From: Adiantum capillus-veneris
Lineage: Eukaryota > Streptophyta > Polypodiopsida > Polypodiales > Pteridaceae
Length of the DNA stretch: 64,000 bases
Assembly: GCA_014529385.2 (NCBI GenBank)
Contig: CM043958.1
Location: forward strand, 153,411,293-153,475,292
Reading direction: 5' to 3'
The notes below the pieces were generated by a model. That model searched no databases. It was not told where the DNA came from and saw nothing but the letters and a program-made list of their open reading frames with translations. The translations under genes and the position numbers were made by a program. Shown here in pieces: positions 22,579 through 33,424 of the stretch; the stretch's first letter is position 1, and each line of letters opens with the position of its first letter.

Positions 22579-24480
22579 TCAGCAAGTGCTCCATAAGTTG
22601 GTAGGGTTTAGGATTTTAATCCCTAACCCCTTAGGCCCATCTTCTAGGCTCAAATACTCTTGTCCTTTGGGCCAGTTCTTTCCAATTGGGCACGCCACGT
22701 CATCACTCTGTGACATTAGTAGCCAACTTGGCAATCTTGGAGGCCGGCTTGGATGGGGAGTCGTCTGCATCCAAGCGACCCCGAGATAGGCATGCCTAAA
22801 GTCTCTGTCCAACCCATGCCCAAGGTGAGTGAACAGTCCGTAGAGCTGCATCCTCTTTCCAAGAATCCTCATGTACATATACATAGTAAGGCGCACTTTG
22901 GGTGTCTGCAAAGAAGTATACCACAATCTGTCGACATCCTGCTGCATCAGATGACGTCACCGAGAACTTGTCCAATGGCCATAGGTTGGTTATGTATCAA
23001 GTTTGTCACTCCCAAGTCCCCCGTGTGTTGAGAGAACTCTAAGACCGTGAACATGTAGCCAGTCCACGATTGTGTGCATAGTCCACTTTGTGTTGTTCAT
23101 GTGACACAAAGGAAATGAGAAGCCAACCGCTGTGTCCAAGCATCTCCTCCTCTGGCTTCCAAAAGAAGAACATGTATTCTTAAACAAGCTGCCTCAAGGT
23201 CAAGAGATGGGTCGCCAAGAAAACGTATAAAATTGTAGCCGAAAAAGTCCCATCGTCGACGAATGTCAAAGCTGGTCAGCCCTCGAAGGGCTGACTCATT
23301 CGAGGGCTGACTCAAAAGGGGAAGCGTGTACCAAAAGTCGTGTCCTTATGTAGGGTTGTCCCTCCCGAGTGAGTCAGCTTGTGGCAAAAGCTATTGAGAA
23401 GTGCCCTGCCCCCTGAGCCAGCGGTAGGGTATGAGACCCGCCAAGAGACAAGGCTATGGGTCGAGTGGGGGAGATGGGAGGGGTGGGAGGAGAGGGTGGA
23501 CGAGGGGGAGGTAAAGGCAGGGTGGTAGACCGTAGAATCGACGGGCGAGGAAGGGGGAGCTAGCGGTGGCGAGGCTTAAGTTGATAGAGTCTCCTCTAGA
23601 ACATCCTGTTGTAGAGCATTAAACCAATTCCTTGTAGGAACCCAATGTCGCTGGCGTATCACAGGTCAGCCACTAGGGGAGCTGTGTGGCAGTGACGGCC
23701 AAACACCTGCCGCCATCCATCAACTGACTGGTCACCAATCTTTGAAGAGGTGCCAGTCGTTGCACCCTCTCTGTAAACTGTGCCTGGCCAACCTTGATAA
23801 GCTAAGTCTATGGCGCAAGTCGGGTTCTCCTGCGAGGACGACGCAAGGCCCATCTGTCTGTATATGAAGCACTAAACCAGGATTCCTGAATATTCCAGTC
23901 TGGCAGAACCATCCGCTACTCACCCTAGGCAGTAGGACTATTTTCAGGAGAGTGGGTGTTCTGAATCAAAACGCGTGATGAGGTATACGTGCTTCCTTGG
24001 CAGCAACTGAAGCTGTTGTGCGTAGAGTATCCAAGACTATCCCAATCTCAGAAGCAATCCTGGACAATAGCGGAAGGTACTCTCTCCTCAAGCCGGGGAA
24101 ACAAACCGAGATGGGCAAATCTTCTTCCTAGACAATAACTTCAGAAACATGGTCGAATCCATGGCACCACTATTGAAAATGAGCCTTGACTGCTCGGATG
24201 GCCAGCGGGCTCATCGAAATGACCTCGGTCGCCATCTCTCGAGACTCCAACTCGATTTGGTAGTAGCCACGCCCAAGTTCGATGATCTTTCGCACCTCCG
24301 AAAAATGGCGGGCCTGGAGGAGATCGCGCACATCGCCTTGGTGGCCTGAAGGTGCTCCATCTCTGCTGCAAGGCTCACTTGCTCCATCGGCGAGAGAGTA
24401 AGTTGGAGGGTGGGCTCTACGGGGTTGGGCGAGGGGGCTTCGTCAGAGTCCCTTTGAGGCGGAGTAGAAGTCTCCATCTG
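22579..24480 (-). pseudogene. LINE K ORF1 region, antisense copy, decayed
   Basis: Read on the minus strand, fragments follow the order of the plus-strand copy at 6396-7870. GHPSSQGSFSIVVPW matches HPSNQSSFRQWHHG. The IQTDGPCVVLAGEP region sits where the zinc knuckle lies. LTSFDIRRRWDFFGYNFIRF matches LTRFDVHRRWDLIDYDFTRF. TMHTIVDWLHVHGL and YMYMRILGKRM also match. All are broken by stops. The homology fades near 22700, before the endonuclease. A second K insertion in opposite orientation. Confidence 0.68.
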
Positions 24481-24601
24481 TGTCTGATGTTGTGGGATAC
24501 AAGAGGGCGAGTCGAGGGCGAACAGGGGGTGAGGCCGACACAGGAGTCAAGCAGGCAAGCCAAGGGAAGGCCAGCTCTCAGAACCTCGATCAAAGCAGGA
24601 A

Positions 24602-24611
24602 GGGGGGGGGA

Positions 24612-24649
<38 letters not shown>

Positions 24650-24702
24650 GGGGGGGGGGGGGGGGGGGGGGCAGGGGGGGGGAGGTGGGAGGGGGAGGGG
24701 GC
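24602..24702. repeat. G-rich low-complexity tract
   Basis: About 100 bases, almost all G with a few interruptions (24614 AACC, 24649 T, 24671 GCA). The long proline/glycine reading frames across it (24352-24837) are artefacts of composition. Such tracts can form G-quadruplexes and are error-prone in sequencing, so the exact length is unreliable. Confidence 0.9.
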
Positions 24703-24856
24703 AGCGAGCTCGTCTCTGGGTCTTGTAAGCACCGAATAGGGCTTGATTTTAGAAGGAATGCAATTACTACTTCACAAAGATTGGAGAACTCCTTGTCAGA
24801 AAAGCCACTCCATAAGCAGTTGTGCAGACAAAGATAGACGTAGACAGCTAAAGGCT

Positions 24857-25078
24857 GAGGGGCATGAGCAAGGCAGGCAGAGGACCTTGACGACTCACCC
24901 TAGACCTCTATGGCACCAAGATCAACATCGCCCTCTCTTACATGTGTACGAGGACTTTTGGCTAAAGGATGAGGGGCATGAGCGAGGTGGGCTGAGGAAC
25001 TTGATGACTCACCCTAGACCTCTATGCCATCAGGGTCTACATCGCGCTCTGTTACACATGTACGAGGACTTTTGCTCA
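24857..25078. repeat. 114-base direct repeat, two copies
   Basis: Units begin GAGGGGCATGAGC at 24857 and 24971. Both include 'actcaccctagacctctatg' and 'tgtacgaggacttttg'. About 85-90 % alike by eye. No coding function recognised. Confidence 0.8.
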
Positions 25079-25149
25079 GCTATGTTGATCACCCTTGAAC
25101 AACACATCTAACTCGCAGGTCAAATGTATAGCATCATCACCTTAAGTTT

Positions 25150-25491
25150 CATGAGGTTTTGCGCAACAAAAAGGAATTTAAGCGCTGACCAGTGCATCAG
25201 AACTGTATTTTGCTGATTTTCATAGCAAAACAAGTGCATAAGCATTACCCACATCACTGCACATCACACATGCAAAAGTCCATACAGAATGGATGGGTTT
25301 TACCAGCTGAAAAATCATGCCATGAGGTTTTGCGCAACAAAAAGGAATTTAAGCACTGACCAGTGCATCGGAACTGTGTTTTGCTGATTTTCATAGCAAA
25401 ACAAGTGCGTAAGCATTACCCACATCACTGCACATCACACATGCAAAAGTCCATACAGAATGGATGGGTTTTGCCAGCTGAAAAATCATGC
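25150..25491. repeat. 171-base tandem repeat, two copies
   Basis: CATGAGGTTTTGCGCAACAA starts each unit, at 25150 and 25321. The units are nearly identical to the end (GAAAAATCATGC) with only about five differences, so the duplication is recent. AT-rich, no coding frame. It could be part of an unrecognised LTR or a satellite seed. Confidence 0.88.
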
Positions 25492-26159
25492 TATTTTGGA
25501 GTTTGCAGCTATAAAACAGCATACTAAAAAAAGGGTGCTGGAGCGCATTCCAATGGCTACCATGACCTCTAATATAACCTAGGGGAGCTCCGTAGTGGTA
25601 TGAACCTATAAAATCTGCAAAAGTTAGTCCTCAAATCAGCCAGAAACTGATCTAGGCACACTTGCTCTGGTCCCCTATTTCTTGCATGGTGACTTCTCTC
25701 ACAAGTTACTTTCCTCCTCCCATGAGTCCTAGTTTTCACTTGAGTAAGGCCCCTAAATTTGCGTGGGTGATTTCTCATAATCCAAGATAAGAATTGACCT
25801 CTCATTTTTTTCATTTCACACAACCTCAGAATTGAACCTGTCCAGATTTTAGAAGGTTGTTCATGCCTCATCAATTCGTGCATACACCTCGGATTTCAGT
25901 GCCGACCAACTCAAACACAAGCCATTTTCTAGGCCACAGACCTTAGCCCACTTCACAATGGCCATGCATCATCCTAGAACCTCCAGGTCTTGTCCACTTG
26001 TTCATTTAAAGAAATTTGGGGGGAAAGAAAGAAAACATAAATCAAAAAAAACAAAAGGCTAGAGAGGCCAATAACCACTCCTTAATTAAGCTGCAATGTG
26101 CTCTCCTTCTATCAATTAATGCCCTACGATAGAAATTGTTCACTCAGTCCATAATAGCA
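25492..26159. other. No gene recognised
   Basis: The sequence is non-repetitive and AT-rich. The minus-strand frame at 25569-25883 (104 codons) has no recognisable domain or conserved pattern. Confidence 0.4.
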
Positions 26160-26560
26160 ATACGTTTTATAAATGTGAGAGGCAAGGCCAAACAATTATA
26201 CACTTTGCTCCCTTGATAAAGAGAGAAGAAAGCAATCAACTAATTTGGTACAATTCCTTGCAAGGATAGACGCACAACTTGCCATCTGAAAAAAGGTGCT
26301 TAATGCTCTCTAGGCTTGAAATTAGGCACACTTTCTGCATTTAATAATTTTATTTGGCCTTGCTTATTGCAAAGCATCCAAGCCCTGGTCATACCTTGAC
26401 TTGATGGCAATCACAAGTGGGCTATTTCTACTTATACCCCACATGTTCAAGGCATAGCTTCCTCCCGATCTGTTCCCATCAAGCCATCCATCGATCTCTT
26501 TGTTCAGAGTCATGCAATCAAAACAAAAAATACCTTGCTTTCTCAGCACCCTTTAACTCT
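26160..26560 (-). pseudogene. Possible LINE ORF2 C-terminal (zf-RVT) remnant
   Basis: On the minus strand, overlapping frames give ALNMWGISRNSPLVIAIKSR, RAWMLCNK, KIIKCRKCA and ESIKHLFSDGK. The spacing of a CxxC and an ESxxHLF block is that of the reverse-transcriptase zinc-binding region at the end of plant LINE ORF2. Several frameshifts and stops are needed, so the call is weak. 26561-26880 holds nothing recognised. Confidence 0.35.
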
Positions 26561-26880
26561 CATTTTACCATGTGGATGTTGATTGATAACCTCCATCATT
26601 TGTTTCAAAATTGTCCTGTCCATGTGCTCTCCTCAGGCACAAGAGCCAAAAAATTGATGTTTCACAAGATCAGCTCGATCTCATCTTCACCTTAATAACC
26701 TAAGCGAAACACTCATATGTTGCTCCCTTTAGTCAAAAGAAAGCCTTCAACTCTGATGTAGCAAACCCTCGTGTCTTCATAAGATATAGAAACTAGAGGG
26801 TCTAAGGAACCTCTTTTGTGAACAATCTTAGGACCAAGATCACCTAGGTGACTGGTTGCACTTATCTGGGAGCTCGGGGC

Positions 26881-29800
26881 CGTTGACATGCTTGCTTAGC
26901 TTTGGTTGTTGGGGTGGTAAAGCCCAATGGGCCGCGCCTAAGTGTTGAGTGGCCAGAGACTAACCGGGAACTAACACTCACCATTCATTCTACATAAAAC
27001 AATAAGGACTCATAACCCTAACACTACTGTGTTTGGAGTCCATCCAAACCTGTGTCTCCTCTCTTCTTCTCTCTTCTCCATTGATGCACACACATACGCT
27101 CTCGCACACGCACTTCAACCAGTATCAGAGCTCAGGGATTGAAAGCACCATTGGAGCTTAGCGGGGAAGCAAGCAGAGAAGCAGCAAAAACTGCAGCACA
27201 TTTTTGCAAATCTGTTTTGGCCTATCAAAATGTCTTCATTCAAGCCAATTCCCGCGATTCATGATCGGTCTTTCGTCCTCTTCAACTCTGCAGAAGAAAG
27301 TTTTCTCTAAATCTTCACCAATTTTGAGATACGTCACTTAGACTACCTATAGGTCATGAAGTACAAGCTACAAATTTTTACAGATCTGTTTTGACCTGTA
27401 AAAACAACTTATTTCATGTCTATTACCGCGATTCCCAACCATTTTTCCGCGGTCTACAACTTTGCAGAAGGAAGTTTCTATAAATTTTGCACGGTTTGAG
27501 AGAGATTCATTTCAGACAGCAGGGTGGTCTACCTTCGTCGATTCTTTTGCGTACACGTTTTCGGTGTAGACTCTTTCTGCAATCTCTGTCACCTGCAATA
27601 TTTGATGCAAGATCTTGAGGGTCTGTTAAATTAGACAAACTGCCGCAGTTTAACATGTGATGGTTTAACATGTGATGATGTTGAGGGCAGTTTGCTTACT
27701 AAAGAAGTTAGTAGGAAAAAGCTTGATGCTTCTCGTGGTACTAGCAATGCTCTCGTTGTTCGTGGTCGATCACAAGAAAAGGGTAAGCAGAATCGGAAAG
27801 GAAAATCTCGTAGCAAATCACGTGGCCGAAAAGACATTGAGAGCTATCATTGTCACAAAAAGACTCATATGAAGAAAGACTGTCGAAAGTGGAAACAAGA
27901 GAAAGGTAAGGACAAGAAGCAAGAAGAAGGCAAGAGTAAGGAAAGCAATATAAAGATTGAAAAGATCAACAATGTTTTTGTTGAAGATTCTGACGGAGAC
28001 ATTTATCTCATGTCTGCCATGGAATCAGCATTTGTGGTCGCCATTGATGACTATACTTTACAAGATTGGGTTCTTCACTCGGGTGCATCGTTTCATGTGA
28101 CTCCTCACAGGGAGTGGTTCAGTACCTATGATGCAGCCCATAAAGGTCGTGTTCGTCTTGGCAATGATCTTGCTTGCGACATAGTTGGTGTCGGCGATGT
28201 GCAGCTGAAATTTCAGAATGGTTCTTCATTCATGCTCAAGAATGTGAGACATATATCAAAGCTAACCAAAAGCTTGATTAGTACAGGACAATTAGATGAC
28301 GTAGGATATTACTACACATTTGGTGATAGTTCATGGAAGATCACCAAAGGTTCTTTAGTGGTAGCACATGGTTCAAAGTCTCGGACTTTGTACATGCTAC
28401 ATGTATCCAATGTTAAAAACCATGTAATTTGTGTAACCGAGCAGCCAAGTGTTTCTTTGTGGCATCGCCGGTTAGGACATATGTATCAAAAGGAAATGAA
28501 AATCTTGTCTCGTTTTGTTTATGTTCTTGGCTTCAATTTCTTACACTTTTCAGTTTGTGAGCATTGTCTTTATGGTAAACAAACACAGTCACCACACAAA
28601 ACTCGAAAAAGTGAGCCGTTAGAGTTAGTGCATAGAGATGTGTGTGGACCTATGCCTCACGTATCCATGGGGGGTTCATTTGTACTTTGTTACATCAATT
28701 GATGACTTCTCAAGGAAAGTGTGGGTATATCCTCTCAGGAAGAAGGATGAAGTTCTTTCAAAATTTCAAAATTTTGTGGCATTAGTGGAGAATCAATCTG
28801 GCAAGAAAGTCAAGTGCTTAAGGTCAGTTGACTGCTCCATATAACCCTCCACAAAATGGTGTTGCCGAGAGGATGAACCGTACCATACAAGAGAAGTTAC
28901 ATAACATGTTGTCTAATGCAGAGTTGCCTAATGGATTTGGGACGGAATCGTTAGCAATTGCTATCCATCTTATTAATAGATCTCCTAACAAGGCTTTAGA
29001 TGAGAAGGTACCTGAAGAGCTTTGGTCTAGGAGGCCACCTTCTTACAAGCATCTTAGAGTCTTTGGCTATGAAGCGTATTGCCATGTTCCAAAGGAGTTT
29101 CGAAGCAAGTTGGCTCCTAAGTCAAAGAAATGCATATTTCTTGGCTATGGCAATCCTGGCGAGATAGAATTTCGGTTATGGGATCCTGAAGCTAAAAAGA
29201 TAGTTCGCAGCAATGACGTACACTTCAATGAAGAAAAGATGCATAAGAAGCATGTGCATACAGTAAGGGTCAGAAGAGTTATCTTACATGAAGATGGAGT
29301 TATCCACAATAGGGCTGAAGTGCCTAATGTCAAACAACAAGGACAAAATCCTCCTATAGTACAAGATGTTGTTGAGGGACAACCAGCTCAAGCAGTTATT
29401 AGAAGGTCTATAAGAGTTTCAAGGCCTCCTGATAGATTTACTCCCTTATTGGACTCCATTATGTTGACAGATTGCGGAAAGCCTTCCTGCTACAAGGAAG
29501 CCATGTCAATGGATGATAAGGCAAAGTGAGAGAAAGCTATGCAATTAGAAATGGACTCGTTGCATAAGAATCAAACTTGGAAGTTGGTTCGGTTACCTAA
29601 AGGTAAAAAGGCATTACCATGTAAATGGGTGTATAAGCAGAAAATTACACAATAAACCAAAGTACAAGGCACGACTTGTTGCTAAAGGATTTAAGCAACA
29701 GCAGGGCATTGACTTTGATGAGATCTTTTCTCCGGTTGTCAAGATGACTACTCTGCGGTGTGTACTTGCATTGGTTGCTAAAGAGACATGGAACTTGACC

Positions 29801-30092
29801 AAATGGATGTCAAGACGACGTTCTTGCATGGTGATCTTCAAGAAGAAGTTTATACGCAGCAGCCAGAAGGTTTTGTTGAGAAGGGCAATGAAGACTTGGT
29901 GTGTCAGTTTGAAAAGACTCTGTATGGTCTAAAGCAGTCATCAAGAGAGTGGTATCGTAAATTCTACTCGTTCATGCTCTCTCAAGGCTTCAAACGTAGC
30001 GATATGGACCATTGCCTCTACACTAAGCGAGCTAAAGATGGTAGTTTGCTGATTTTAATTCTTTATGTGGATGATATGTTAATTGCCGGAAA
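26881..30092 (+). mobile_element. Ty1/copia element, 5' LTR present, 3' part lost
   Basis: A likely short 5' LTR at 26881-27117 begins CGTTGACATG (TG changed to CG) and ends ...ACTTCA. It is followed by CAGTATCAGAGC (27120-27131), an initiator-Met primer-binding site with one changed base. The gag region (27132-27690) is largely lost. Pol follows in copia order: protease, integrase, reverse transcriptase. At about 30092, just after YVDDMLIAG, the sequence switches to a LINE, so RNase H and the 3' LTR are absent. Confidence 0.75.
27692..30092 (+). pseudogene. Copia polyprotein (knuckle, protease, integrase, RT), broken
   Basis: 27692-28702 is one frame: basic RGRSQEKGKQNRKGKS, a knuckle whose first Cys is now Ser (SYHCHKKTHMKKDC), the protease block DWVLHSGASFHVT where catalytic Asp has become His, and pre-integrase LWHRRLGHM with CEHCLYGKQ. 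A frameshift near 28670 leads to IDDFSRKVWVYPL. About 30 residues carrying the second catalytic Asp are deleted at 28826. Then APYNPPQNGVAERMNRTIQE (28831-29529), the HLINRSP and FLGYGNPGE blocks. After a stop at 29527 come reverse-transcriptase pieces: [74 protein letters not shown] and LYVDDMLIAG. Copia elements make a single polyprotein; this one is inactive. Confidence 0.85.
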
Positions 30093-30566
30093 TATGGGAG
30101 ATGGAATTTCAAAATTTTTTTGCAAGCACTATTGGTGTCAAACAAGGATGCCCCACTTTCCCAACCCTCTTTGGGCTACTCATTGATGAATTGGAATGCC
30201 ATGGTTCTTGGCTTATGCAGCAAGAAGGCCAAGAAGAGGTTAAGATTGGAAATGCGGTGATCATGCTTTTTGCTTTTATGCCGATGATGTAGTGCTTCTT
30301 GGCACATACCTTAGAAGATGCACAAAAGCTTATGAGTGTCTTGGAACGCTTTTGCCTATATAGCGGGCTGATCGTGAATGGATCCAAAACCAAGGTTATG
30401 CTTGTAAAGACCCTCAATGATGAAAATCCATGCATTGTATATAACAATGAGAAACTTGAAGTGGTAGATCACTTCAAGTACCTTGGCCTTGAGGTTCCAT
30501 CCAATCATAAAAATGGAAGGATTGTGCAATGCGTCGCTTGGAAGCCGGAAAGAGGCCTATTATGCA

Positions 30567-30846
30567 TTTGAGAACATGTGCAATGCAGGAGAGATCAAGT
30601 GTTGGGCTCTCAAAAAGTACTCTTTGACACATTGGTGACACCGGTGCTTCTTTATGGAGTGGAGGTGTGGGGTGGAAGCATCGGGAAGTCTACTTGGAAA
30701 GTCTTCTTTGAGAACATGTGCAATGCAGGAGAGATCAAGTGTTGGGCTCTCAAAAAAGTAACCTCTTTGACACATTGGTGACACCGGTGCTTCTTTATGG
30801 AGTGGAGGTGTGGGGTGGAAGCATCGGAAGTCTACTTGGAAAGAGT
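30567..30846 (+). repeat. 140-base tandem duplication inside LINE F
   Basis: TTTGAGAACATGTGCAATGC occurs at 30567 and 30707, and the two 140-base units differ at only about two positions. The unit covers the LLYGVEVWGGSI coding block, so the protein segment is repeated. A recent local duplication. Confidence 0.9.
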
Positions 30847-31669
30847 TTGAGAAATGTCCAAAAAGCGTTTTTCTCACCAACTTTTCTCCAAGTCAAGAAC
30901 ACAAACCACCCTACATGATCTTACTTCTTGAGTCCGGATTGCTCCCATTGAGGTCTTTGGCATGCAAAGGGTTGTGGAGTACATGCGTAAGACACAACGT
31001 AGCCCTTTGCATCAACTTCCTAGAATCGCATATGAAGCAAGTCAAATGGTTCAAAAGACATGCAAGAGCAAAATACTAATTCGGGGTGGATGCTTGATAT
31101 CAAGAAATGGTTTGGAAGATGGGATGCATGTCACTTGGTCAAGGATGCGTCGATCGACTCCCCAAGTTAATGAGGCCTTCTTACAACGCCAATGTATCAC
31201 GGCTTGGGAGAAATCCGGAGGGTCTCGCTTCAGCCATTACACCTCACATGTGCCCCAAACTACAAATCTCTGTTCTTCTCGAACGAGGTAAAACCGAACC
31301 CATTCCTACATCCTTGAGCCCATCCCGTTGAGTGCGATCCGCACATTGCCTACATTCGTCTTAGCTCCCATTCTCTACGCTGCGAGACAGGACGTTGGGG
31401 CACTGGCGAGGAGTGTCATCGACTTTGCACCTTATGCCCTCGTCAAGTGCGAGAGAGTGAGTACCACACACTACTTGGTGCTTAGCTTTCGACCACATTA
31501 GGTCTTCTTTTCCCCATATATTCAGCCATGATCTCTTCCTTTTTACCTACATACTTCCCTCCAACCACGATGTGGACTCCTATTGCGACGCTCATTTCAG
31601 CCATTTTGAGCATCGAGAGTCACCTTATGAACTCCACTCACACCACGTGACATGTTCATTTGGTCCCAT

Positions 31670-31685
31670 AGGTCATATTTGACCT
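31670..31685 (+). other. 3' stem-loop of LINE F (perfect pairing)
   Basis: AGGTCA-TATT-TGACCT is a perfect six-base stem with a four-base loop. Compared with family L (AGGTC/GGCCT), the U-G pair is replaced by U-A and a further A-U pair is added, so pairing is kept while sequence changes. Confidence 0.65.
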
Positions 31686-31703
31686 CCCAGGACGATAATA
31701 AAC

Positions 31704-31791
31704 TATCTATCTATCTAGCTATCTCTCTCTCTCTCTCTCCTCTGTGTCTCTTCTCTATTTCTCTATTTTTCCCTCTCTTTCTCTCTCTATT

Positions 31792-31845
<54 letters not shown>

Positions 31846-31900
31846 CACTCTCTATTTCTCTCTCTACTTCCCTATCTCTCTCTCTCTCTTTCTCTATTTC

Positions 31901-31931
<31 letters not shown>

Positions 31932-31986
31932 TATTTCCCTCTCTCTCTCTCTCTCTCCGTCCCTTTCTCTCTCTATTTATCTATTT

Positions 31987-32032
<46 letters not shown>

Positions 32033-32034
32033 TC
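31704..32034. repeat. (TATC)n and long impure (TC)n tract
   Basis: (TATC)n at 31704-31721 is the LINE F tail. It grades into about 310 bases of TC with interruptions (TA run near 31825-31844). A second TC tract lies at 32124-32186 within the start of LINE G. Long TC-derived reading frames here are not genes. Confidence 0.9.
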
Positions 32035-32141
32035 AGCAGCGTGAGCAGGTTTCAGGGCTGTTGTGCGCAGGTCCTCATCGCACCAAGAGCAGCAGAGCGT
32101 GGGCTCTAAGGGCAGCGAGTTGGCCCTCTCCTCTCTCTCTC

Positions 32142-32189
<48 letters not shown>

Positions 32190-32499
32190 GGAGGCAGCGC
32201 GTAGGGAGATTCTTTCTCTCTGTAGGTGACGCAATAGGTACAACACAGGTATTGCAGTCACTAATTTCAGAATACAAGACCTTCACTAAACAGCAGACAG
32301 ACGGTCACAGTATAATTTGATATGCAGACAATAATGTACACAGGACTTGTGGTTACTGTGGTGTTAATGCAGACAAGAATGTTCACATGAATGGTCAAAC
32401 ATTTGATGTATGCATAATGTGGAATTGATGTATGCATAATGTGGTAGTGTGGACCCCTTGAGCTCGCTTTCGTTACATACCTGCAATAACAACAATGAC

Positions 32500-33380
32500 G
32501 AGTGCTTTAGAAACTCAACTTTAAAGACTGATTATTGATGCAAAAAAAGAACTTGACAAAAGCTAAACGTTGTCCAAAAGTCTCTCTTGGATCGCATCAA
32601 CCGCCTAGAGGAAGAGAATGCGCATCTCAAAGTAGAGATTAAAAGCCATTCAGGGATCATAAGAACACTTGAAAAAAAGAAGTACAGAACTTGAAAATCG
32701 AATTACAAAAGATTCAAGAACAGGGCCGGGAGGAAAGGAGAATTCTCACCGGAGGTGATTTCAGATTTAGCAGATCTAAAGAGAGCTCATGAGGAACTCA
32801 AAGCTGACGACGACTCTTGCGGTTGCAAAAACAGTGGAGAAGATTGAGGCCTCACATAAGACATGGGTAGATAGGGTAAAGAATCAAGTGAAACAAGAGG
32901 GAGGAGGAGAAATGGACAATAGTGAACGGGAAAGCAAAGGCGGTTGCTTTAAAAGAAATAGATCTCGTTAATGCTACACTAACGGAGGAGAGGATGCGCC
33001 AAGCTCGGAGGCTTAATTCAAGATGACGGGAATCAAGGAAGTAGAAGGGTACTTCGCCAGAAGAGGATGGCGCTGCCCTATGTAAAACGTTGGGTTACAA
33101 TGCAGGTGAATGGAGAGCAGGCTAAGACCTCACAAGGGAACGTGCCCTTATCCTTCAGTTTGAGAATGATGCAAAGAGGAATTGCTTTTCTCAAGAAGCG
33201 AGTCATCTAGAGGGATCTAAAGGATAAGACCATATATATGGATGATGACCTTACCCAGGCACAAGTAGACCCATCCTAATCGACTTATGCCTAAAGTAAC
33301 AGCAGCTAGGGAAGCAGGCCAAAAAGCATTCTATAGGATGGACATGTCTTCAATGAAGGGAAGATGGTCCGCATAGTGCC
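32500..33380 (+). pseudogene. LINE G ORF1 (coiled coil), decayed
   Basis: Frames include RINRLEEENAHLKVEIKSHS, DLADLKRAHEELKADD and TVEKIEASHKTWVDRVK (coiled coil). The end of the protein follows family L: AFLKKRV, TIYMDDDLTQAQVDP and PKVTAAREAGQKAFYRMD parallel DFLKKR, FLGDDLTLTQLVHM and PEILTAREKGKVAFYRHG. More than six frame breaks. Confidence 0.68.
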
Positions 33381-33424
33381 AAGCGACCTATGGACACATG
33401 AGCCACTAGGATCAGGCCATACAT

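Larger units (their letters stand above)
30093..31721 (+). mobile_element. 5'-truncated LINE F with reverse transcriptase remnant
   Basis: It begins inside the palm domain (ASTIGVKQGCPTFPTLFGLL). It continues with an active-site block FYADDVVLL split by a frameshift near 30280, LEDAQKLMSVLERFC, SGLIVNGSKTKVML, FKYLGLEVP, and the thumb-like DTLVTPVLLYGVEVWGGSI, which resembles LVTSAMLYGVEIWGPS of family L. It ends with a stem-loop at 31670-31685, GACGATAATAAAC and (TATC)n. Related to but distinct from family L. Its 5' boundary is the break in the copia reverse transcriptase. Confidence 0.78.

Noticed and set aside
24352-24837. 161-codon frame rich in Gly and the Pro-rich frame opposite
   Set aside because: Both come from the G tract at 24602-24702; the flanks belong to an antisense LINE fragment and unassigned DNA.
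25150-25491. CRISPR-like or regulatory direct repeat
   Set aside because: Only two 171-base units without spacers; it is a simple tandem duplication.
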